Shown one piece after another: positions 22,450-31,970 of a stretch of 32,695 nt of DNA (position 1 is its first letter; each line of letters begins with the position of its first letter). The notes under the pieces were generated by a model. That model did not search any database. It saw only the letters and a list, made by a program, of their open reading frames with translations, and had not been told where the DNA came from. The position numbers were made by a program, and so were the translations under genes. Source of the stretch: Actinomycetales bacterium (GTDB taxonomy: Bacteria > Actinomycetota > Actinomycetes > S36-B12); contig JAGWVT010000026.1 of the NCBI GenBank assembly GCA_018970765.1, positions 1 through 32,695 on the forward strand. Direction: 5' to 3'.

Positions 22450-24824
22450 GAAACCCTCACGGGCGGCATACCGGAGACGTCCTTGCCGGTCTGCAGGGCC
22501 TCATAGACACGATTGGGCATGAGGGGCATATCCACGTTGCGAACACCCGTGTGCCTGATGGCATTCATCACGGCATTCACAAACGCCGCCGGGCCGCCTA
22601 CCGTGGCACACTCACCGACGCCCTTGGCACCGATGGGGTGGTGGGGGCAGGGAGTGACGACCTCATGCAACTCGAACCCTGGCGTCTCCCAGGCTGTGGG
22701 CAGCAGATAGTCGATGTAGTTTGCGCCGATGCAGTTACCTTCCTCGTCAAAGGTGATGTACTGCATGCTGCTCATGGCATAGGCCTCCGTTAGGCCGCCC
22801 ATGATTTGACCCTCGACGATCATTGGGTTGATCCGCACGCCGCAGTCATCTACGGCAACGAAGTTCAACACGTCCCAGACACCGGTTTGTGGATCCACCT
22901 CTACCTTGCACACGTAGGCCGCAAATGGCCACGTCAGGTTCGGCGGATCGTAGTACGCGTTGTTCTCCAGGCCAGGCTCGAGGCCGTCTGGCACGTTGCT
23001 GTATGCAGCGAATGCGACATCTTGGATGGTCACACCACGGTCGTGGTTACCACGCACGTAGAATCTGCCCAACTCCCACTCAATATCCTCTTCGGACACT
23101 TCGAGCAGGTGCGCGGCGATCTTTCGCGCCTTGGCACGGACCTTGCGAGAAACCATAGCCACTGCGGCACCAGCCACAGGTGTGGACCGTGAGGCGTAGG
23201 TGCCCATTCCGAAGGGGGCTGTGTCGGTATCACCTTCCTCGACAACGACGTCCTCAGCAGGAATACCTAACTCGTGGGCAACGATCTGCGCCCAGGTGGT
23301 CTCATGACCCTGTCCTTGCGTCTTGGCTCCAGTGCGCAGAATGGCTTTGCCAGTCATGTGCACCCGCAGTTCAGCCGAGTCAAACATCTTGATGCCGATG
23401 ATGTCGTATTCACGGCTGTTTCCGGCGCCCAGCGGCTCGGTCATCGTTGAAATTCCAATGCCCAGAAGCTTGCCGCGCTTGCGAGCCTCTTCCTGCTCTT
23501 GCTTGAAGTTGGCGTACCCGATCGCCTCTAGAGCAACGTCCAGGCACTTGCCGTACTGGCCCGAATCAGTAAGGAACCCGAACGCGGTGCGGTACGGGAA
23601 CATGTCGTCCTTCACCAGATTTACCCGGCGGAACTCGGCCTGATCCATGCCCAAATCGTCGGCCGCGGCCTGAATCATGCGCTCCTGGAAAAACATGGCT
23701 TCAGTGACCCGGAACGAACAGCGGTATGCCACCCCACCAGGGGCCTTGTTCGTGTACCACCCCTCGCTGGTGAGGTAGGCGGCGGGCAGGTCGTAGCAAG
23801 CAAAGGTGGAGTGCATCAGGCCGATTTTGAACTTAGTTGGCTGCGCGTCGGCATAGAAGGCACCGTGATCAGAGATCGTGTGCATTCGCATGCCAAGGAT
23901 CTTGCCGTCTTTGCGCAAGGCCAATTGACCTTGCAGGTACACGTCACGTCCAAACCCCGTTGAAATGAGGTTCCCAGTCTTATCCTCGATCCACTTCACC
24001 GGGCGTTCGGTGAGGATCGAAGCGAGAATCGATACCACGTAGCCCGGGTAGACCGGAACCTTATTGCCGAAACCGCCCCCGAGATCGGGCGAGATGATTC
24101 GGATCATGTGCTCAGGGAGTTCGGCAACCATGGCAACCGCCGCACGAATAATGTGTGGGGCCTGCGTCGTCATGTAAACAGTCAGTTTGCCGGTTGCACG
24201 GTCGTAGTCCGCAATCGACCCGCACGTCTCGATTGGCGACGGGTGTGAGCGCGGATAGTGCAGGTCTATCTTGGAAATGACATCGGCTTCCGCAAAGGCC
24301 TTTTCAGTTGCGGCCTTATCGCCAATTTCCCAATCAAAAATCTTGTTGGAGTTCTGATTCTCCTTGTCATCTCGGATCAGCGGTGCATCCGGGGACTGAG
24401 CCTGCTCGGGGTTGACGATCACCGGCAGTTGCTCGTACTCAACAACGATCCGGCTGCAGGCGTCCTTCGCGATGTAGGGATCGTCAGCGACGACGGCGGC
24501 AATCTCCTGACCCTGAAAACGGATCTTGTCTGTCGCCAGCACAGCCTGCGTGTCGTAGGACAGTGTCGGCATCCAGGCCAGGTTGCGGGCCGCCATGGTT
24601 TCCCCGGTCAGGACCAGGCGAACACCAGGAACCTCCCAAGCGGCTGAGGTGTCGATGGACTTGATACGCGCGTGCGCCACGGTGCTTCGCAGGATCTCCA
24701 TGTGCAGCATCCCAGGCAACACAACGTCGTCGACGTACCGCCCCTTGCCGCGGATGAAACGATTGTCTTCGACACGACGCCGGCTGGCGCCCATGCCACC
24801 GATCTTGAGTTCGTCCAGTGCCAT
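22446..24824 (-). CDS. coxL: Form I carbon monoxide dehydrogenase large subunit
   Basis: 792 residues from the ATG at 24824; AGGAG lies just before it and the longer frame to 24869 runs back through coxS. The protein oxidises CO with water to CO2, releasing two electrons, at a Mo-Cu centre. The active-site loop reads AYRCSFR (nt 23729-23709), the signature that separates form I (true CO-oxidising) from form II enzymes; the Cu-binding Cys is residue 369 (nt 23720-23718). Other landmarks are 'GGGFGNKVPVYPGYVVSILA', 'LRTGAKTQGQGHETTWAQIV' and the C-terminal 'GAKGVGECATVGGPAAFVNA', which carries the catalytic Glu. Length is normal for the family. It is 8 bases from coxS and overlaps the next gene by 4 bases. 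Confidence 0.97.
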   Translation of the reverse strand: MALDELKIGGMGASRRRVEDNRFIRGKGRYVDDVVLPGMLHMEILRSTVAHARIKSIDTSAAWEVPGVRLVLTGETMAARNLAWMPTLSYDTQAVLATDKIRFQGQEIAAVVADDPYIAKDACSRIVVEYEQLPVIVNPEQAQSPDAPLIRDDKENQNSNKIFDWEIGDKAATEKAFAEADVISKIDLHYPRSHPSPIETCGSIADYDRATGKLTVYMTTQAPHIIRAAVAMVAELPEHMIRIISPDLGGGFGNKVPVYPGYVVSILASILTERPVKWIEDKTGNLISTGFGRDVYLQGQLALRKDGKILGMRMHTISDHGAFYADAQPTKFKIGLMHSTFACYDLPAAYLTSEGWYTNKAPGGVAYRCSFRVTEAMFFQERMIQAAADDLGMDQAEFRRVNLVKDDMFPYRTAFGFLTDSGQYGKCLDVALEAIGYANFKQEQEEARKRGKLLGIGISTMTEPLGAGNSREYDIIGIKMFDSAELRVHMTGKAILRTGAKTQGQGHETTWAQIVAHELGIPAEDVVVEEGDTDTAPFGMGTYASRSTPVAGAAVAMVSRKVRAKARKIAAHLLEVSEEDIEWELGRFYVRGNHDRGVTIQDVAFAAYSNVPDGLEPGLENNAYYDPPNLTWPFAAYVCKVEVDPQTGVWDVLNFVAVDDCGVRINPMIVEGQIMGGLTEAYAMSSMQYITFDEEGNCIGANYIDYLLPTAWETPGFELHEVVTPCPHHPIGAKGVGECATVGGPAAFVNAVMNAIRHTGVRNVDMPLMPNRVYEALQTGKDVSGMPPVRVS

Positions 24825-24832
24825 GAGGTCTC

Positions 24833-25357
24833 CTAGTTCTGCTGCGCGCGCATCTTGTCGGCGGCCCACAGGACCGCCTTAACGATGTTCTGGTAACCGG
24901 TACACCGACAGAGATTGCCGGAAAGTGCCCAACGAACGTCATCCTCCGTCGGGTTCGGATTTCGTTCAAGTAGGGCTTTGGCCGTGAGCATCATGCCAGG
25001 CGTACAGAAACCGCATTGGAGGCCGTGCTCCTGCTTGAACCCCTCCTGCACCGGATGCAATTCGCTTGCCGTTGCCAATCCTTCGACCGTTTCAACCTCT
25101 CGACCATCCGCCTGCACCGCGAGCATGGTGCAACTCTTCACTGGCCGGCCGTCGACCAGCACCGTGCATGCACCACAACTGGTCGTGTCACATCCGGAAT
25201 GGGTTCCAGTCAGTTTCAAACCCTGACGTATCAGGTGCACCAACAGCAGGCGCGGTTCAACGTCTACTGTTCGCTTCTCCCCGTTGACCGTGATCGTTAC
25301 TCGTCGAGTAGGTACATCGCTCGGCGTGACCTGGACTTCGTCGTACAGGCTGGTCAT
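24833..25357 (-). CDS. coxS: Carbon monoxide dehydrogenase small (2Fe-2S) subunit
   Basis: 174 residues from the ATG at 25357, one base after the coxM stop (TGATATG); the longer frame to 25675 runs antisense to nothing recognisable and overlaps coxM. The plant-type [2Fe-2S] cluster is bound by Cys56, 61, 64 and 76 ([20 protein letters not shown]). The second, C-terminal cluster uses Cys115, 118, 150 and 152 ([20 protein letters not shown]). This subunit passes electrons from the molybdenum centre to the FAD of CoxM. The N-terminal 18 residues are a short extension before the beta-grasp fold. All eight ligands are intact. Confidence 0.96.
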   Translation of the reverse strand: MTSLYDEVQVTPSDVPTRRVTITVNGEKRTVDVEPRLLLVHLIRQGLKLTGTHSGCDTTSCGACTVLVDGRPVKSCTMLAVQADGREVETVEGLATASELHPVQEGFKQEHGLQCGFCTPGMMLTAKALLERNPNPTEDDVRWALSGNLCRCTGYQNIVKAVLWAADKMRAQQN

Positions 25358-25358
25358 A

Positions 25359-26234
25359 TCAGGCTGCTTTCTGCTCTGTGTTGGCAATGCCAGTGAGGAT
25401 TCGGATGACGAAGGTTTTGACGATGTGACGCTTGTAGTCGGCCGATCCACGATGATCGGTTCTTGGCTCAGCAACCGCGGCAACTGCGTCAGCTGCCTGC
25501 TCAATGGCCTCCGCAGTGAGCGTTTTGCCCTGCAGGACTGAGATCGCATCATTGGCGTCAATCGTGCGACCACCCACCCCTGCCAACGCGCACCCAGCGC
25601 GGTGAATGGTGCCGTTGACGAAGTCGAGCGCGACAGCAACCGATGCCGTTGCGAAATCGCCCACTCGGCGCTCAAGCTTCAGGTAACTGCCTTTGGCTAC
25701 CCCTTTAGCCGGCGGAATGACCGCTTCGACGGCGATCTCGTTGTACGCCAACGCTGTTGTGAATGGACCGAGGACGAAGTCACGCATGTCGATTTCCCGG
25801 CGACCGTTCGGTCCCTGCGCCACTATCCGTCCACCGAGTGCAACCATGGTGGCCGCCCAATCCCCCTGCGGATCAGCGTGGCACACCGAGCCGACAAATG
25901 TCCCTCGCGTGCGCACGATGGGATCCGCCACGAGCGAGGCAGCGGCGGCAAGTGTCGGGTGACTGTCCTGGATGATGGTGGAGTTCTCGAGGTCCTCGTG
26001 ACGACACAGTGCGCCGATGCGCAGCGTGCCGTCTGGATCGAGGCGGTGATAGCCGAGCCCGGCGATGTTGTTGATGTCGACAACGCGCTCAGGGGACGCG
26101 AAACGAAGCTTCAGCATCGGAATCAGGCTTTGGCCACCGGCCAGAATTTTCGCCTCACCCCCACTGCGATCGAGAATGGCGATTGCCTCCTCGACTGTTG
26201 TCGGGGCGTCGTAGTCAAAGCGTGCTGGATACAT
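25359..26234 (-). CDS. coxM: Carbon monoxide dehydrogenase medium (FAD) subunit
   Basis: 291 residues, ATG with GAGGAA just upstream. FAD-binding domain of the molybdopterin dehydrogenase family, with [13 protein letters not shown] (32-44) as the first pyrophosphate motif. The second motif, usually TIGG, reads TFVG at 112-115 inside '[20 protein letters not shown]'. The C-terminal CO-dehydrogenase flavoprotein domain follows from about residue 178 ([15 protein letters not shown]). It takes electrons from CoxS and hands them to the respiratory chain. The order M-S-L is the classical one. The TFVG change keeps the final Gly and need not prevent FAD binding. Confidence 0.95.
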   Translation of the reverse strand: MYPARFDYDAPTTVEEAIAILDRSGGEAKILAGGQSLIPMLKLRFASPERVVDINNIAGLGYHRLDPDGTLRIGALCRHEDLENSTIIQDSHPTLAAAASLVADPIVRTRGTFVGSVCHADPQGDWAATMVALGGRIVAQGPNGRREIDMRDFVLGPFTTALAYNEIAVEAVIPPAKGVAKGSYLKLERRVGDFATASVAVALDFVNGTIHRAGCALAGVGGRTIDANDAISVLQGKTLTAEAIEQAADAVAAVAEPRTDHRGSADYKRHIVKTFVIRILTGIANTEQKAA

Positions 26235-26273
26235 GCGTTCCTCTCTTGCTCACAATCGGCGACAAGTCACCCG

Positions 26274-26504
26274 TTAGGACTTGGTGTCGCGCACGGCGAC
26301 GGGTAGGGACTCAGCATCGGGATCCGGTCGCGGCTCCTGGTGGGGCGGCCATGGGCCCTGGACGGGCTGCCCGGCGACTTTCAGGAAATCGATGAACTGG
26401 GGCCAGGCCCAAACAGTCGGGGTCTTACCAGTCTTCGGAGAATTCTCGACCAGGGCATACAGTCGCGGATTGCCGCGCTCCTGCCCCGTGGACTCAACAC
26501 CCAT
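26274..26504 (-). CDS. Small protein upstream of coxM, unrecognised
   Basis: 76 residues, ATG preceded by AAGGG. The first half is compact and moderately hydrophobic (NPRLYALVENSPKTGKTPTV, then WAWPQFIDFLKVAG); the second half is Pro-rich and probably unfolded. It has no Cys, no membrane segment and no known motif. It lies 39 bases before coxM on the same strand and 74 after the XdhC-like gene, so it would be transcribed with coxMSL. The opposite-strand frame across the same bases is a low-complexity shadow. Real gene likely but not certain. Confidence 0.55.
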   Translation of the reverse strand: MGVESTGQERGNPRLYALVENSPKTGKTPTVWAWPQFIDFLKVAGQPVQGPWPPHQEPRPDPDAESLPVAVRDTKS

Positions 26505-26578
26505 GCTTGCACCCTTCTGGAAGGCAGGTCGGCTTAAATTAGCGCCTCCTGGCCCCCTTGCAAGTGGAAATGTCAGAA

Positions 26579-27418
26579 TCAGGGCCGGTCAGTTCTGACG
26601 GCCACAATCTGCGCAGCCACGGCAAGGGCGACCTCACCAGGATTCGCCGCTCCGATGTCAAGCCCGGCAGGACCATGAACTCGACCTAGGTCCGTCACGT
26701 CTCGATAGGCCAGCCAATCGGCCCGGGCCCGTTGCATAGCCTGTGATCCCACGGCGCCTATATAGCCCGCGTGTGACTGCAGCGCCGCCATGAGGCAGCC
26801 CCCAGAGGTCTCGACGTCATGCCCAAGGACGACAACGGCATCCGTTTGCGCCAAGGTTGCCGTTAACCCTGCCACCTGATCTGGACGAATAGCGGAAGTG
26901 ACCTTCCAACCCAGCAAGGCACCCTGGGCGCACAATGCCTCGGCGATAGGCCCAGGTCCAGCAACAACCAGGCGAGGCACGGGAGTGAACCGGCTGACCG
27001 CCTGCTCCGCACTCGGGCCGCCGCCTGGGTCCACGATCCGTACTGAGACAATTTCATCCCCGCTGAGTTCCAACTCAAGGATTACCGATTCGCGATCCAT
27101 CAACTGCGGCCACAGTTCCGCTGGGAACGCCGTGCCAGGAACCACGGCAAATTGCACCGCGCTCCCCGTCGGGAATCCACTGACCGCCGCTTCCAGAGCG
27201 GTCACCGTGTGGCTGAACCGACGACCAGTCGACAAGTGGCGAGCCGCAACATCGGCAAGCAGGCCATCAAAAGCCCCACCGGCAAGTTCACCCACGCGCC
27301 CACCACCCGGAGTGAACGCCAAGGCTTCATCACCCGGTTGATCGGTGAGCAGCCACGCGACATCCACCCGTGTCCCAGAGCGCACGCACGCGGCAACGCT
27401 CAATGCGATCGCATACAC
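26579..27418 (-). CDS. Second XdhC/CoxI family protein
   Basis: 279 residues, GTG start. Residues 1-80 are a reduced N-terminal XdhC domain (ALAFTPGGGRVGELAGGAFD), lacking the usual Gly-Ala-Cys-Ala-Glu type motif seen in the downstream paralogue. Residues 145-260 are the Rossmann-like domain (RLVVAGPGPIAEALCAQGAL; DAVVVLGHDVETSGGCLMAA; 'YIGAVGSQAMQRARADWL'; 'GLDIGAANPGEVALAVAAQI'). It probably helps mature the Mo cofactor of CO dehydrogenase, and it leads the minus-strand cox arm. Having two XdhC-like proteins in one cox locus is common; they resemble the CoxF/CoxI pair, but I cannot assign which is which. Confidence 0.85.
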   Translation of the reverse strand: MYAIALSVAACVRSGTRVDVAWLLTDQPGDEALAFTPGGGRVGELAGGAFDGLLADVAARHLSTGRRFSHTVTALEAAVSGFPTGSAVQFAVVPGTAFPAELWPQLMDRESVILELELSGDEIVSVRIVDPGGGPSAEQAVSRFTPVPRLVVAGPGPIAEALCAQGALLGWKVTSAIRPDQVAGLTATLAQTDAVVVLGHDVETSGGCLMAALQSHAGYIGAVGSQAMQRARADWLAYRDVTDLGRVHGPAGLDIGAANPGEVALAVAAQIVAVRTDRP

Positions 27419-27482
27419 CCACGGGAGTGTAGGTCAAGACGCACACAGTCACGTGCCCATTCCCTGGGTACGCGGCGCAAAC

Positions 27483-29414
27483 CTAGCTGACGCGGAAGTA
27501 AGCGATGCCTGAGCTACTTGCGCCACTACTGGTGAGCAGGTCCTGCTTGGCGCACATGTAGCGACCGGCTCGTACGGTGACCATCCCGTTTGCAGTCGCT
27601 GGTGTGATGCCTCGCTCAGTGACGTCAAAAACGGCGAGGTTGCGACATTCATCGTTTTCAAACGCGGCCGTACCGATGTACAGGCGCCGATTGGTTACCG
27701 ACTCCCCGTCGGCTAGGTTCCCTGCGATTACGCCGCCTACTGTAAATGCGGCCTTTGCGCTTAGTGCCTTGACCCCAACCAGTTCTGGCTTAGCTGCCTT
27801 CAGCGCCGTAGCGCTTGACCCAGCTGTTCCCGGCCGCGATTTCGTCGTCAAGCGCACTAGGTTCACCGTGGGAATTGTGCTGCTGCTCACATCCGCCTCA
27901 TAGTTGATCACACCTTGGAAGTTGCCAGTCGCGAGGAGTCCGCCGTTGGACATTAGGGCCATTGAAGCAACCGATGCGCCGTATCCCGCGTTCCGGTCGC
28001 AACTATTCACGAAATTACCCGCACTTTGATTGTCGATGACGCCTCCCGGAGCCCAAGTGGCGTCCACATTCTTGTCGACATCCAATCGGACGATGCGGCT
28101 CCGACTTCGCGAAACGTCACTGTTGTGAACCATGGAAAAGTTGCCACCAATGTAGATGAAACCATCGCGATCTTTGACCAAACTATTGACCGTGATGATG
28201 GGACTGACACCATCGCATACTTGAAATGGACTGGTCAGGGCGAAATGCCTGGCTCGGTCACTCGGTGGGCCAGCACTGCGCAACGACTCATCCACAGTCC
28301 AAGTCCCCCGCTGATTCCCAGGCCTCATAAAGGCGACGCTGGTGACCTCGGAACCCTCGACTCGGTCAAAACTGCCACCCACAACGAAGCTCGTACTCGT
28401 CGGGTAGCCCACCAAGACGTCGTAGACAGCAGGAGCTTTCCCGGCCTTGGAGATTGCGAAGGTGCTGATTAGTTCACCGCGACTGTTCATATGAACAAGG
28501 CCACTGGTTGCACGGTTTGAATACTTGGAGAAGTTCCCACCTACGACGTACTCGCCATTCGGCAGGACGCCCACGGTGGTGACAGCAACGGCCTTCTTTG
28601 GTGGGTCTTCGGTTCCAGTATTACCACTTGGAAACTGCGCAGTGAAGGTCTCATCCAGGGTCAGTACGTTGTTGACCACTTTAAAGCGACCTAACTTCGA
28701 CACAGGTCTTTCGCTAAACGAGTCGAACGAGCCGCCAATGAGAAAGGTGTTATTACCTATGCTTTCGATTGTGTTGACGGGGCCATTGAAGCAGTAGTTG
28801 CGCAGGTACCAGGGTGTCTGGGACCGACGTGGGGCCTGACACCTAAATGCCTCAACCTGACGGCCAGTTCCATCAATCATCTTCAGAAAGGACCAGTCGC
28901 GGAATACTCCACCTACAAGGAAAGTAGTGTCCGTAACCCGCTCAATCGCCGTGACAAGAGTCGTGCTCGGTGGGCCGAAGCGAACTGTGACGTTGCCCGA
29001 GGTGTAGGGCGCGGGAAACTCTGGCGGAGTCGGGTTGTAGGACAACTGGAACGTGGGGTCTGCCGAACCATCGGCTCGAACCCGCACGATGTTTTCAAAC
29101 CGCTGGTCCCGATAGGTGGTGAAGTAGCCACCTACCAGTGCCGAACCATCAGGTAAAGCCTTGAGAGCAACGCCATTCCCTTGCACGTTCGGATCCGGGC
29201 TGGTACTCCCGGTCAAGCCTGCGCCGACGACAAACGTCTGATCGACTTCGCCCCCAGAAGGCTCAGCCGCCTGCGCAACGAAATCGCCGAAGCCCAAGGT
29301 CAAGATGGTGGCGAAGCAACTGAGAAATATGGTCGTTCTGGTGCGAACGCCACCCGCATGGGCGCGCAATTGACCTCCAAAGCGGCGATAACGCCCATAA
29401 CTCCCGCGGTTCAT
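27483..29414 (-). CDS. Secreted delta-60-repeat (beta-propeller-like) protein
   Basis: 643 residues. After about 25 polar and basic residues there is a signal-peptide-like hydrophobic run (TTIFLSCFATILTLGFGDFV) with AQAAEP as a likely cleavage site. The body contains repeated blocks of the delta-60/DUF5122 kind: 'ALPDGSALVGGYFTTY', RADGSADPTF, 'VLPNGEYVVGGNFSKYSNRA', 'DRDGFIYIGGNFS', 'MSNGGLLATGNFQG'. Such repeats fold as beta-propeller blades in exported proteins of unknown function. The last 100 residues are a distinct C-terminal domain with Cys (NDECRNLAVF; AGRYMCAKQD). No sorting signal or membrane anchor is seen at the end. It is not obviously part of the cox locus. Confidence 0.85.
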   Translation of the reverse strand: MNRGSYGRYRRFGGQLRAHAGGVRTRTTIFLSCFATILTLGFGDFVAQAAEPSGGEVDQTFVVGAGLTGSTSPDPNVQGNGVALKALPDGSALVGGYFTTYRDQRFENIVRVRADGSADPTFQLSYNPTPPEFPAPYTSGNVTVRFGPPSTTLVTAIERVTDTTFLVGGVFRDWSFLKMIDGTGRQVEAFRCQAPRRSQTPWYLRNYCFNGPVNTIESIGNNTFLIGGSFDSFSERPVSKLGRFKVVNNVLTLDETFTAQFPSGNTGTEDPPKKAVAVTTVGVLPNGEYVVGGNFSKYSNRATSGLVHMNSRGELISTFAISKAGKAPAVYDVLVGYPTSTSFVVGGSFDRVEGSEVTSVAFMRPGNQRGTWTVDESLRSAGPPSDRARHFALTSPFQVCDGVSPIITVNSLVKDRDGFIYIGGNFSMVHNSDVSRSRSRIVRLDVDKNVDATWAPGGVIDNQSAGNFVNSCDRNAGYGASVASMALMSNGGLLATGNFQGVINYEADVSSSTIPTVNLVRLTTKSRPGTAGSSATALKAAKPELVGVKALSAKAAFTVGGVIAGNLADGESVTNRRLYIGTAAFENDECRNLAVFDVTERGITPATANGMVTVRAGRYMCAKQDLLTSSGASSSGIAYFRVS

Positions 29415-29445
29415 GGGCGCATCATGCCAGACAGCATTCGATGTC

Positions 29446-29473
29446 CAACACCACTTTCAGGTCGTTGGTGTTG
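29446..29473. repeat. Interrupted inverted repeat in the leader of the delta-60 gene
   Basis: CAACACCA at 29446-29453 and TGGTGTTG at 29466-29473, an 8-base perfect match with a 12-base spacer. It lies 32-59 bases before the ATG at 29414. It could be an operator or a leader hairpin; no promoter can be placed with confidence. Confidence 0.45.
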
Positions 29474-29526
29474 ACGCAGCAACCGTTAACCAATCCCAAT
29501 GAAAACACAAGTGATCTCCATACAGA

Positions 29527-29538
29527 GTGGACGTCCAC
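29527..29538. promoter_or_regulatory. 12-base perfect palindrome between tRNA-Pro and the delta-60 gene
   Basis: GTGGACGTCCAC reads the same on both strands. It sits 22 bases beyond the tRNA 3' end in a 145-base non-coding gap. A perfect palindrome of this length suggests a dimeric regulator site, though chance is possible. Confidence 0.35.
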
Positions 29539-29559
29539 CTGCGAACCACTGCCGTTGAG

Positions 29560-29633
<74 letters not shown>

Positions 29634-29762
29634 TTGCTGTGCAGGTCACGCGTCTGTGGCACCCATCCAACAGGTGAAGAAGGCGAACCCTGCAAGAACG
29701 CCCTAACCCTACACGGGGCAGCAGCTACCAATAATGTGCTACCTCGATGGTCGTCACCTGGT

Positions 29763-31232
29763 TCAGGAACGCGTACGCCGTGTGCGCATGCGCATCTGCA
29801 GGCGGATTGGTGAGCCGACGAATCCGAAATCCTCGCGCAGACGCCGCTCAATAAAACGGCGGTAGCCCGCTTCCAGGAAACCCGTAACAAACAAGACAAA
29901 GGTGGGCGGGCCACTGGCGACCTGCGCACCGTAGAGGATGCGCGGTTGACGGCCGCCACGAACGGGGTGTGGATGCGCCTGCTCAAGCTCAGCGAGGAAG
30001 GCATTGAGTCGTCCGGTTGAGATACGCGTGCGCCACCCCTCCTCCACTTCAATAAGAGCCGCTTCAAGTCGAGCAATATGCCGACCGGTTCGAGCCGAAA
30101 TGTTGACCCGCGGTGCCCACGCGACGTTCGCGAGATCTCGATCTATCTCTCGTTCCAAGTAATTCCGACGATCCTCGTCTACGAGATCCCACTTGTTCAT
30201 GGCGATGACCAAACCGCGACCGGCCTCCACAACCATGGAAATCAAGCGCACATCCTGCTCGCTGAGCGGCTCTGAGGCATCAAGCAGCACGACGCCCAAT
30301 TGCGCTCGATCAAGTGCTGCCTCAGTTCGTAGGGTTGCGTAGTACTCAGATCCGCTGGCCTGGTGCGACCGTCGCCGAATTCCGGCCGTATCGACGAACC
30401 ACCATGTCCGTTCACCGATGGTGATGAGTTCGTCGACGGGATCGACGGTCGTACCCGCTTTGGCATCCACCACCGCACGGTCGCTGCCCGCCAAAGCATT
30501 CAGCAACGAGGATTTGCCTGTGTTCGGGCGCCCAATAAGGGCTACTCGCGTCGGCCCACTATCGCGTGGCAACCCCTTGCCCTGCTCAGGTAGAGCGGCG
30601 ACCAGACGATCGAGGAGGTCGCCTGACCCTCGTCCATGCAGAGCGGAAACCGGTTGCGGTTCGCCTAGGCCAAGACTCCACAGGTCAGACGCCTGCAACT
30701 CGGTCGCCGCATCATCGGATTTGTTCGCCACCAGAATGATCGGACGCCCGGCTCGCCGTAGAACATTGACAATCGCTTCGTCTGTATCGGTAACACCCAC
30801 CTCGGTATCAACGACAAGCATCACCACATCGGCATCCGCAGCAGCCCGCTCGGCCTGCGCAGCGATTTGGGCTTGCATGCCGCGAGCCTTCTGTTCCCAC
30901 CCACCGGTATCCACCAGGTTAAAGCGACGACCGTTCCACTCAGCGCTATAGGTCACGCGGTCTCGAGTCACTCCGGGCACATCTTCGACAACTGCAGCAC
31001 GTTCGCCGATGATGCGGTTGACGAGCGTCGACTTGCCGACATTGGGTCGCCCGATTACCGCAACGACCGGCAGGTTGGCATCCCTATTCTCTTGGAACAA
31101 GTCGTCGGCCGGGTTCAGGTCGTCGAGGTTGAACTCAGGGAACGAACTGTCGTCTTCTAGCGGACCATCGACGTTCTGATCGTCATCATCACTGAGGTCG
31201 ATCTCCACCCAGCCGTCATCATCGTGATTCAT
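29763..31232 (-). CDS. der: Ribosome-assembly GTPase Der (EngA)
   Basis: 489 residues from the ATG at 31232, which overlaps the cmk stop (ATGA); the longer frame to 31280 runs back through cmk. Two GTPase domains in tandem show GRPNVGKS (G1) with '[11 protein letters not shown]' and DTGGWE, then GRPNTGKS with '[13 protein letters not shown]', DTAGIRRR and NKWD. A KH-like C-terminal domain ends in basic residues. Der acts in maturation of the 50S ribosomal subunit and is usually essential. The first 50 or so residues are an acidic extension ([20 protein letters not shown]) before the G1 motif, of a sort often present in actinobacterial Der. Confidence 0.97.
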   Translation of the reverse strand: MNHDDDGWVEIDLSDDDDQNVDGPLEDDSSFPEFNLDDLNPADDLFQENRDANLPVVAVIGRPNVGKSTLVNRIIGERAAVVEDVPGVTRDRVTYSAEWNGRRFNLVDTGGWEQKARGMQAQIAAQAERAAADADVVMLVVDTEVGVTDTDEAIVNVLRRAGRPIILVANKSDDAATELQASDLWSLGLGEPQPVSALHGRGSGDLLDRLVAALPEQGKGLPRDSGPTRVALIGRPNTGKSSLLNALAGSDRAVVDAKAGTTVDPVDELITIGERTWWFVDTAGIRRRSHQASGSEYYATLRTEAALDRAQLGVVLLDASEPLSEQDVRLISMVVEAGRGLVIAMNKWDLVDEDRRNYLEREIDRDLANVAWAPRVNISARTGRHIARLEAALIEVEEGWRTRISTGRLNAFLAELEQAHPHPVRGGRQPRILYGAQVASGPPTFVLFVTGFLEAGYRRFIERRLREDFGFVGSPIRLQMRMRTRRTRS

Positions 31233-31927
31233 GAGCTCATCTCGCTTGATTGGCCCCGAGCACTCAGGACATGAGCGCACACGGCCTCAACAACTTCGGG
31301 CAAGGTCAGTGCGGTCGTGTCAATCTCAACAGCGTCCTCGGCCCGTGTCATGGGAGAAACTTTGCGTCCAGCATCCAGCGCATCACGTGCCTGGAGCTGA
31401 GCCTGGGTGACCGCTACCTCCGCGCCGTCGGTCTCGCTAGCGCGACGCTGCGCCCGAACCTGCGGATCAGCCGTCAGGAAGACTTTGACGGATGCGTCGG
31501 GCAGGACAACCGAACCAATATCGCGTCCTTCCACCACTATTCCGACACCGTCGCTTAACGTCCGGCTAACCTCTGCGCGTTGTAGAGCCACCATCGCAAG
31601 GCGAACTTCCGGGATCGCACTGACGGAACTGACTGCGGCAGTCACCTCTGCGCCCCGAACGGCTGCGCTGACGTTTTGACCATTCAACAGGATTGCCGGC
31701 GCTGCGGGATCGGTATCGCTGGTGATTACCACGCTTGGCAGGAGGGCGCGGACCGCATCAGCGTTCCCTGGGTCTTGATCCGCCTGAAGGACTGCCAGCG
31801 TCATTGCCCGGTACATGGCGCCGGTATCAAGGTATTGAAGCCCCATCTGCTGCGCCACACCACGACAGACGCTGGACTTTCCTGACCCGGCAGGACCATC
31901 TACCGCAATCACAATCGGTGCTGGCAT
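31229..31927 (-). CDS. cmk: Cytidylate kinase
   Basis: 232 residues. The P-loop is [11 protein letters not shown] (residues 10-20), followed by [10 protein letters not shown] (34-43) of the CMP-binding region, and further on '[20 protein letters not shown]', '[13 protein letters not shown]' and a C-terminal segment with [12 protein letters not shown]. It phosphorylates CMP and dCMP to the diphosphates. It lies between tyrA (43-base gap) and der (4-base overlap), the usual actinobacterial order. No oddities. Confidence 0.97.
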   Translation of the reverse strand: MPAPIVIAVDGPAGSGKSSVCRGVAQQMGLQYLDTGAMYRAMTLAVLQADQDPGNADAVRALLPSVVITSDTDPAAPAILLNGQNVSAAVRGAEVTAAVSSVSAIPEVRLAMVALQRAEVSRTLSDGVGIVVEGRDIGSVVLPDASVKVFLTADPQVRAQRRASETDGAEVAVTQAQLQARDALDAGRKVSPMTRAEDAVEIDTTALTLPEVVEAVCAHVLSARGQSSEMSS

Positions 31928-31970
31928 GTCCCCACCCTCTCATGCACTTGTCAAATGGCGGTGGCCACTA

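Noticed and set aside
24484-24969. Minus-strand 161-residue frame over the coxL start
   Set aside because: It is a shifted reading of coxS/coxL, both of which are intact.
27419-27482. CACGTG-containing gap as promoter of the coxMSL arm
   Set aside because: A 6-base palindrome is expected by chance and no convincing -35/-10 pair could be placed.
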